This document shows, one piece after another, positions 58,975-64,000 of a DNA stretch of 64,000 nt. The position numbers and the translations under genes were made by a program. Within the stretch, counting starts at the first letter, position 1. The number at the start of each line of letters is the position of its first letter. The DNA lies in the NCBI RefSeq assembly GCF_042654605.1, contig NZ_JBHSGT010000037.1, positions 1 through 64,000 on the forward strand, written 5' to 3'. The notes under the pieces were generated by a model, which had not been told where the DNA came from, searched no databases, and worked only from the letters and a program-made list of their open reading frames with translations. Source of the DNA: Enterococcus_I eurekensis. Lineage in GTDB: Bacteria; Bacillota; Bacilli; Lactobacillales; Enterococcaceae.

Positions 58975-59487
58975 TCATTGTAAATAAGCCGCTAATGTTT
59001 CTGCGGAGATATTTTCATCAAAAATATGTTCACCTAAAATTACTGTTGGCACAAATTGAATATTTGCTTCATTCGCTTCGTCAATAACTTTTTCGGACAT
59101 TGTAAGATTTTCTTGTAACGTTAATTTTAAAGTTTCTTCAGCAAACTGAGCGACTTCCTCTAAAGGTAGAGCGCCCCAAGTACTTTGTGTTTCATAGATT
59201 TTAGTTAAATCAAGCAAAGCTTGCTGACCATCTGTCTTAGAAATATAGCGATGCATCACATTTCCTGATTGTAAAGAAGCTTTTTCTTTATCGAATAATT
59301 TTATGACGCGTTGTAATTTTCCTTCGGCAACGGCAGTTGATAAAATTTCTGTAGATTGTTCAAACCATTTTTTACAATAAGGACAACGGACATTCATAAA
59401 TTCAAAGGTTTGTTTTTCAGCGGGATCACCAATGAAAATACCTGATTGTGCGTTTACTTTATCTGCTTTAATAATTGAAATATCCAT
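58975..59487 (-). CDS. Cytoplasmic DsbA-like thioredoxin-fold protein
   Basis: A 170-residue protein with a thioredoxin fold and active site Cys35-Pro-Tyr-Cys38 (RCPYCKKW), and the cis-Pro loop FVPTVILG near residue 150. No signal peptide or lipobox is present, so it should act in the cytoplasm. It is like DsbA-family proteins of Lactobacillales of unknown target. AAAGGAG on the minus strand is 7 bases before ATG 59487; an in-frame TTG at 59493 is less likely. Confidence 0.85.
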   Translation of the reverse strand: MDISIIKADKVNAQSGIFIGDPAEKQTFEFMNVRCPYCKKWFEQSTEILSTAVAEGKLQRVIKLFDKEKASLQSGNVMHRYISKTDGQQALLDLTKIYETQSTWGALPLEEVAQFAEETLKLTLQENLTMSEKVIDEANEANIQFVPTVILGEHIFDENISAETLAAYLQ

Positions 59488-59520
59488 ATACAAACTCCTT
59501 TGTGTTTCTTTGTAATTAGT

Positions 59521-59548
59521 AAAATATAATCTTTATCTACTATAGCAA
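59521..59548 (-). promoter_or_regulatory. Promoter of the DsbA-like gene
   Basis: On the minus strand, TTGCTA (59548-59543), a 16-base spacer and TATTTT (59526-59521). Confidence 0.45.
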
Positions 59549-59679
59549 AAATATTACCAACTAGTAAGTCAGAAGTTTTATGAAAAGCAATTTTCTTAGT
59601 GAATACTGAAAAAAGTTGTTAATAAATGCAGAAAATGAACTGAAATTTTTATTTTTTAAGAAACTAGTAGGGGAAGCTA

Positions 59680-59688
59680 TGTTATAAT
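59680..59688 (+). promoter_or_regulatory. Extended -10 promoter of cdaA-cdaR-glmM
   Basis: TGT-TATAAT, 40 bases before the cdaA start; no strong -35 box. Confidence 0.6.
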
Positions 59689-59713
59689 TAAAATGTTGAA
59701 AATTAAAAGATGA

Positions 59714-59732
59714 GGGAGGTATGCGGATGTGA
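59714..59732 (+). promoter_or_regulatory. AUG-UGA start-stop overlapping the cdaA start
   Basis: GGGAGG (59714-59719) is followed 7 bases later by ATG (59727-59729) and at once by TGA (59730-59732). The cdaA GTG start (59729-59731) overlaps both in another frame. Ribosomes placed by this site would meet the AUG at ideal spacing, but it encodes only Met-stop. Confidence 0.6.
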
Positions 59733-60616
59733 ATAATATAGGAGAATGGCTCAGTCTGGAATATTGGCAACAATTTTTTTCATGGGATATTTTTACGAGT
59801 TCACTCTTAATTAATGTTTTAGATGTCCTTGTCGTCTGGTTCATGGTCTATAAGTTAATCCAGTTATTACGTAAAACGAAGGCGCTACAGTTATTCAAAG
59901 GTGTTGCTGTTTTCGTCGCTATTCATTTCTTTTCGGAAGTTATCGGTCTACATACGCTTTCATGGTTAATGGATCAAATTATTGTTTACGGGGTAATTGC
60001 TGCTATCGTTATTTTCCAACCAGAAATACGGCGGGGACTGGAACATCTTGGAAGAACATCTTTAATTGGTTCTGAAAAAGGGAAAAAAAACCAGGATGAA
60101 GCCATGGTGACGGCATTAGATAAAGCATTACAATACATGTCAAAACGGAAAATTGGCGCTTTAATTACGATTGAGAATAACACTTCTTTAGAGGAGTATA
60201 TTGAAACAGGGATTAAATTAGATGCCGATCTTTCTGAAGAATTAATCATCAATATCTTTATTCCCAATACACCGCTTCATGATGGTGCTGTGATTATTCG
60301 AGATGGTAAAATTGCAGTGGCAAGTGCTTACCTACCACTATCAGATAGTTTATTAATTCCAAAGCATTTTGGAACAAGGCATCGGGCAGCTGTAGGTGTT
60401 GCTGAAGTGACGGATTCTTTGACATTAATTGTTTCCGAAGAGACCGGTGAAATTAGCATTGCTTATCAAAATCATTTATATTCGAGTTTGACTTCAGAAG
60501 AATATGTGGAAATGCTAAATCAAACACTGATTCCCGAAGAAAAAGATTCAGAGAAGAAAAATATTTTCATATCATTGTGGAATGAGATTAATCGATTAAC
60601 GCGAGGTGATCGTTAA
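59729..60616 (+). CDS. cdaA: Diadenylate cyclase CdaA
   Basis: Membrane enzyme making c-di-AMP from two ATP. 295 residues: three N-terminal membrane segments (about 24-45, 55-72, 78-97), then the DAC domain with the catalytic DGA motif (residues 185-187, LHDGAVII) and RHR motif (217-219, GTRHRAA). The start is GTG 59729, nine bases after GGGAGG. First gene of the conserved cdaA-cdaR-glmM operon; its stop overlaps cdaR (TAATG). Confidence 0.96.
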   Translation: MNNIGEWLSLEYWQQFFSWDIFTSSLLINVLDVLVVWFMVYKLIQLLRKTKALQLFKGVAVFVAIHFFSEVIGLHTLSWLMDQIIVYGVIAAIVIFQPEIRRGLEHLGRTSLIGSEKGKKNQDEAMVTALDKALQYMSKRKIGALITIENNTSLEEYIETGIKLDADLSEELIINIFIPNTPLHDGAVIIRDGKIAVASAYLPLSDSLLIPKHFGTRHRAAVGVAEVTDSLTLIVSEETGEISIAYQNHLYSSLTSEEYVEMLNQTLIPEEKDSEKKNIFISLWNEINRLTRGDR

Positions 60617-61689
60617 TGTTTACTAGGGAACGAGTAACGAATATCATGTATGCATTATTATCTTTGACTTTTAGTTTGATTTTGTTTTTTAATACAAAAA
60701 GTTCGACTTTTACACCTGGAATCATCGCACCAAACCGCATCGAAGAAACGATTCAATCCGTTAATATACAGCCGATTTATGATACGAATAAATACTTTAT
60801 TCAAGGATATGAACCGACTGTAACTGTACGTTTAAGTAGTTTGAATCGTATTCTTCTAAGTGGAGAAGTCAATGAAGAAACACGTACTTTTCGAGTGGTT
60901 GCTGATTTAAGCCAGTTAGAAGAAGGGACACATGTCGTGCCTCTTAAAATCCAAAATTTGACAAGTGGATTAGATGCTTCAATTGAGCCAACCAATATCA
61001 CTGTAACGATTGAGCGGCTGGAGACGAAAACTTTTCCAGTGGAAGTCAATATTTCCAATACAAATTTAGCAGAGGGCTATTTGTTAGCTGGAACAAAAGT
61101 AGACCCAACGGAAGTTCAAGTCACAACTGGCCATGAAAGCATGCTAGAGATTGCGAAAGTGGTTGCTAACTTGGATTCTTTAGAAGGGGTGAATAAAAAC
61201 CTTTCAAAAGAAATACCAATCTATGCTGTTGATAAAGATGGTGAAATTTTAAGTGCAATTCTTTCTAAAGAAAAAGCTGTGGTTACTCTAGAAATTAAAG
61301 CGCCACAAAAAGAAGTTCCGCTCATTTTTGAACAGACGGGGACAATGCCACAAGGAATTTCCCATTTTGATATTCGCTTAAGTCAACAGACGGCAGTGTT
61401 GATTGGTTCGCTTGATTTATTGGCGAACTATGAAAGTTTAACAGTGCCAATTGATATCTCGAATATTAGAGAAAAGACAGAACGCTCGATTACTTTAAGC
61501 GCGAGTGAAGGGGTCTTTGTTCATCCCCAACAAATTATGGTGACAATTTCACCTGTACCAATTGTGGTTGAAGAAAGTTCAGAAGATGAGAAAACATCAA
61601 CTTCCTCCACTTCCGCTAAACCGCAACAAAGTAGTGAAACGTCAACAACAGAAAATATCGTAGAAAATACTTCTACGACTACTAATTAA
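60616..61689 (+). CDS. cdaR: CdaA regulatory protein CdaR (YbbR domains)
   Basis: Extracytoplasmic regulator of CdaA, 357 residues. One N-terminal membrane segment (about 9-27, ALLSLTFSLILFF), then three to four YbbR repeats (about 40-315), ending in a Ser/Thr-rich tail (about 318-357) likely exposed at the wall. Start ATG overlaps the cdaA stop, so the two are made together. Confidence 0.94.
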   Translation: MFTRERVTNIMYALLSLTFSLILFFNTKSSTFTPGIIAPNRIEETIQSVNIQPIYDTNKYFIQGYEPTVTVRLSSLNRILLSGEVNEETRTFRVVADLSQLEEGTHVVPLKIQNLTSGLDASIEPTNITVTIERLETKTFPVEVNISNTNLAEGYLLAGTKVDPTEVQVTTGHESMLEIAKVVANLDSLEGVNKNLSKEIPIYAVDKDGEILSAILSKEKAVVTLEIKAPQKEVPLIFEQTGTMPQGISHFDIRLSQQTAVLIGSLDLLANYESLTVPIDISNIREKTERSITLSASEGVFVHPQQIMVTISPVPIVVEESSEDEKTSTSSTSAKPQQSSETSTTENIVENTSTTTN

Positions 61690-61725
61690 AATGGAATCAT
61701 TCGTAGATAAGGAGAAATAATAAAA

Positions 61726-63081
61726 ATGGGTAAATATTTTGGAACAGATGGTGTTCGTGGAGAAGCAAATAAGGAACTAACTCCCGAATTAGCATTTAAA
61801 TTAGGTCGATTTGGTGGCTATGTATTAAGTCAGCATGAATCAGGCGATGCACGTCCGCGTGTATTAGTTGGCCGTGATACGCGAATTTCTGGTGAAATGT
61901 TAGAAAGCGCACTAATCGCAGGATTATTATCTGTCGGTATTGAAGTTTTCCAACTAGGTGTGATTGCAACGCCAGGAGTGGCATACTTAACTCGTACACA
62001 AAAAGCCAGCGCTGGTGTTATGATTTCAGCTTCGCACAATCCAGCAGAAGATAACGGTATCAAATTCTTTGGTAATGATGGTTTTAAATTAGTTGATGAA
62101 CAAGAATTAGAAATTGAAGCGTTATTAGATGCTGAAGAGGATACGTTACCACGTCCATCAGCACAAGGATTAGGAACGGTTAGTGAGTTCCCAGAAGGCT
62201 TATTAAAATATTCTAAATTCTTAGAACAAACGATTAATGGTGATTTATCAGGAATTAAGGTTTGTATTGATGGCGCTCATGGTGCGACAGCAACTCTTGT
62301 TCACCGTTTATTTGCGGATTTAGAAACAGAATTCTTTACCATGGGAACATCACCTAATGGATTGAATATTAATGATGGTGTTGGTTCAACACATCCAGAA
62401 AAACTAGCAGAATTTGTTGTTGAAAAACAAGCAGATGTTGGTTTGGCTTTCGATGGTGATGGTGATCGTGTAATTGCGGTTGATGAGTTAGGTAATATCG
62501 TTGATGGCGATAAAATTATGTATATTTGTGCAAAATATTTAGCTAAAAATAAACGCTTGAAAAAAGATACAATTGTAACGACGGTAATGAGTAACTTAGG
62601 TTTCCATAAAGCTGTAGAAGAAGCCGGTATGAAAGATGTCATTACTCAAGTCGGTGACCGTTATGTGGTTGAAGAAATGCGCAAAAATGATTACAACTTT
62701 GGCGGCGAGCAATCCGGTCATATGATTTTCTTAGACTTCAATACGACTGGTGATGGGATGCTATCTGGTATTCAATTATTAAATGTGATGAAAGAATCAG
62801 GTAAAAAATTATCAGAACTAGCTGCAGAAGTTACGATTTTTCCTCAAAAACTAGTGAATATTCGCGTTTCAAATAAAGAAGGCGTGATGGATGTACCGGC
62901 GATTAAAGCTGTGATTGAAGAAGCTGAAGCAGAAATGGGTGGGAATGGTCGTATTTTAGTTCGCCCTTCAGGAACAGAACCATTGTTACGTGTAATGGCT
63001 GAGGCACCAACAGATGAATTAGTTGAATATTACGTTGAAAAAATTGCAGATGTTGTTCGTGCTGAAATTGGTATTGATTAA
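61726..63081 (+). CDS. glmM: Phosphoglucosamine mutase
   Basis: Converts glucosamine-6-P to glucosamine-1-P for UDP-GlcNAc. 451 residues with FGTDGVRG at the N terminus, the phosphoserine motif ISASHNP (Ser103), the metal site DGDGDR (about 242-247), the sugar loop GGEQSGH and the phosphate site RPSGTEPLLRVM near the C terminus. AAGGAG precedes ATG. CdaA and GlmM are known to bind each other, which links c-di-AMP to wall synthesis. Confidence 0.97.
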   Translation: MGKYFGTDGVRGEANKELTPELAFKLGRFGGYVLSQHESGDARPRVLVGRDTRISGEMLESALIAGLLSVGIEVFQLGVIATPGVAYLTRTQKASAGVMISASHNPAEDNGIKFFGNDGFKLVDEQELEIEALLDAEEDTLPRPSAQGLGTVSEFPEGLLKYSKFLEQTINGDLSGIKVCIDGAHGATATLVHRLFADLETEFFTMGTSPNGLNINDGVGSTHPEKLAEFVVEKQADVGLAFDGDGDRVIAVDELGNIVDGDKIMYICAKYLAKNKRLKKDTIVTTVMSNLGFHKAVEEAGMKDVITQVGDRYVVEEMRKNDYNFGGEQSGHMIFLDFNTTGDGMLSGIQLLNVMKESGKKLSELAAEVTIFPQKLVNIRVSNKEGVMDVPAIKAVIEEAEAEMGGNGRILVRPSGTEPLLRVMAEAPTDELVEYYVEKIADVVRAEIGID

Positions 63082-63097
63082 TTAAAATATTTGTTTA

Positions 63098-63137
63098 TAA
63101 AAACGTCGTTGGATGATTGGTCCAACGACGTTTTTGC
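63098..63137 (+). terminator. Bidirectional terminator between glmM and the PTS gene
   Basis: AAAACGTCGTTGGA (63100-63113) pairs perfectly with TCCAACGACGTTTT (63121-63134), with A- and T-rich flanks on both sides. Confidence 0.93.
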
Positions 63138-63139
63138 TT

Positions 63140-64000
63140 TTATTTGGTTGTTTGTTTCAGTACTCCTAATAATATTCCGGAAACGACTGCTCCGATTAAG
63201 ATAAATAAGAGATACATTAAGGGATTGCTTAGTAAGAAGATAACAAAGACTCCTCCATGAGGGGCTAATAATTTAATACTAAAAGCGCCGACTAAACCAC
63301 CAGTAATACCAGCACCAATCATAAAACTAGGAATGGCACGTAGAGGATCAGCTGCGGCAAAAGGGATCGCGCCTTCTGTTACGAAAGAAAGTCCCATAAC
63401 GATATTGGTTAATCCGGCTTCTCTTTCTTGTTGGCTAAATTTGTTTTTGAATAAACGTGTAGCAACGAAAATAGCTAGCGGTGGTACCATTCCAGCGGCC
63501 ATGACTGAAGCCATAACAACACTTCCACCAGTTGCAACGGTTGAGGCTAATGTGCCGGTACCAAAAACATAGGCGGCTTTATTAATGGGACCACCTAAGT
63601 CAGCGGCCATCATAATCCCTAAAATAATTCCTAAGAGTGCGGCATTGGTACCATCCATACTAAGTAGGAAATTATTGAGCGCATCATTAATTAATTTCAT
63701 TGGAACATTGATTAATAACATCAAGAAGCCTGTTAAAAGTAAGCCGAAAAATGGATAGAAAAGGATAGTCTTAATACCATCAAGCGATTTGGGTAGACCT
63801 TGAAGTGCTTTACGTAAAAATTGAATGACATAACCTGCTAAAAACCCACCAACTAAAGCGCCTAAGAAACCAGCACCGCCACTACTTGCTAGCGCTCCGG
63901 CTGCAAATCCGGCAACTAATCCTGGACGATCACTGATACTCATGGCGATAAATCCAGCGAAGACAGGTAACATGAAACTAAAGGCTGCACTACCAATTTG
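63140..64000 (-). CDS. fruA: Fructose-type PTS permease, EIIC part (partial)
   Basis: C-terminal 286 residues of a membrane PTS sugar permease; the 5' part lies beyond the window, as the frame stays open through base 64000 (QIGSAAFSFMLPV...). The fructose-family EIIC signatures MMAADLGGPINKAAYVFG and GLSFVTEGAIPFAAADPLR are present, with six or more membrane segments. It ends LGVLKQTTK without a further domain. Probably FruA (EIIABC or EIIBC); the upstream domains and the sugar cannot be confirmed here. Confidence 0.88.
   Translation of the reverse strand, partial: QIGSAAFSFMLPVFAGFIAMSISDRPGLVAGFAAGALASSGGAGFLGALVGGFLAGYVIQFLRKALQGLPKSLDGIKTILFYPFFGLLLTGFLMLLINVPMKLINDALNNFLLSMDGTNAALLGIILGIMMAADLGGPINKAAYVFGTGTLASTVATGGSVVMASVMAAGMVPPLAIFVATRLFKNKFSQQEREAGLTNIVMGLSFVTEGAIPFAAADPLRAIPSFMIGAGITGGLVGAFSIKLLAPHGGVFVIFLLSNPLMYLLFILIGAVVSGILLGVLKQTTK

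Overview
The window is a stretch of chromosome from a low-GC Gram-positive bacterium of the order Lactobacillales, most like Enterococcaceae. Vagococcus or a Lys-D-Asp type Enterococcus fits best, but this rests on remembered protein similarity and gene content and was not tested. The evidence is AT-rich, Firmicute-style signals (AGGAGG ribosome sites, extended -10 promoters, T-box, M-box, CIRCE), a GlnP with two fused binding domains, and an adjacent D-aspartate ligase and racemase pair. Almost all of it is core genome. There is no prophage, CRISPR array, rRNA or convincing tRNA. The only clear mobile DNA is a decayed ISL3-type transposase fragment near 45.2 kb.

Layout. 0.2-3.5 kb: aldo/keto reductase, GMP reductase, UDP-GlcNAc 2-epimerase. 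3.5-6.6 kb: a Mg2+ (M-box) riboswitch, an apparent leader peptide and the P-type ATPase MgtA. 7.0-12.1 kb: pdhABCD, encoding the pyruvate dehydrogenase complex, behind a long regulatory region with a cre-like site. 12.3-19.2 kb: yktA and an inositol-phosphatase-like gene, then yqeG-yqeH-yhbY-nadD-yqeK-rsfS-yqeM and tmcAL (ribosome assembly, NAD, ribosome silencing, tRNA modification). 19.2-27.4 kb: yebC, glpK, an unrecognised gene, cardiolipin synthase, then on the minus strand helD, a P-loop kinase broken by a stop codon, and a NUDIX gene with a doubtful start. 27.5-37.1 kb: T-box-controlled thrS, then rimP-nusA-ylxR-ylxQ-infB-rbfA and truB-ribF. 37.2-45 kb: ogt, a divergent purC homologue behind two PurBox-like motifs, hemW, and the heat-shock genes hrcA-grpE-dnaK, then dnaJ. 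45-45.9 kb: IS remnant and unexplained hairpin-rich DNA. 45.9-53.9 kb: glnPQ on the minus strand and uvrBA with an SOS box. 54-64 kb: rapZ-yvcK-whiA, D-Asp ligase and racemase, a thioredoxin-fold protein, cdaA-cdaR-glmM, and the end of a fructose PTS permease.

How the genes work together. Several blocks serve envelope synthesis: glmM, cdaA/cdaR, the GlmR homologue yvcK, D-Asp ligase/racemase, wecB and cls. Another large set serves translation: yqeH, yhbY, rsfS, rimP, infB, rbfA, truB, tmcAL, yebC and thrS. Expression is controlled by many visible cis elements, described individually below.

The most unusual signals are these. A 23-codon open frame lies between the M-box terminator and mgtA; its product starts with alternating acidic residues and proline, like E. 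coli MgtL. rsfS has no standard start codon and seems to begin at AUA, overlapping yqeK. A perfect AUG-UGA start-stop overlaps the GUG start of cdaA. Two CIRCE elements flank the hrcA promoter, and the upstream one doubles as the hemW terminator. infB carries a 54-bp coding minisatellite. The kinase/NUDIX locus is decaying. The leader-peptide reading is the best candidate for an undescribed regulatory system, and it is an inference from sequence alone.
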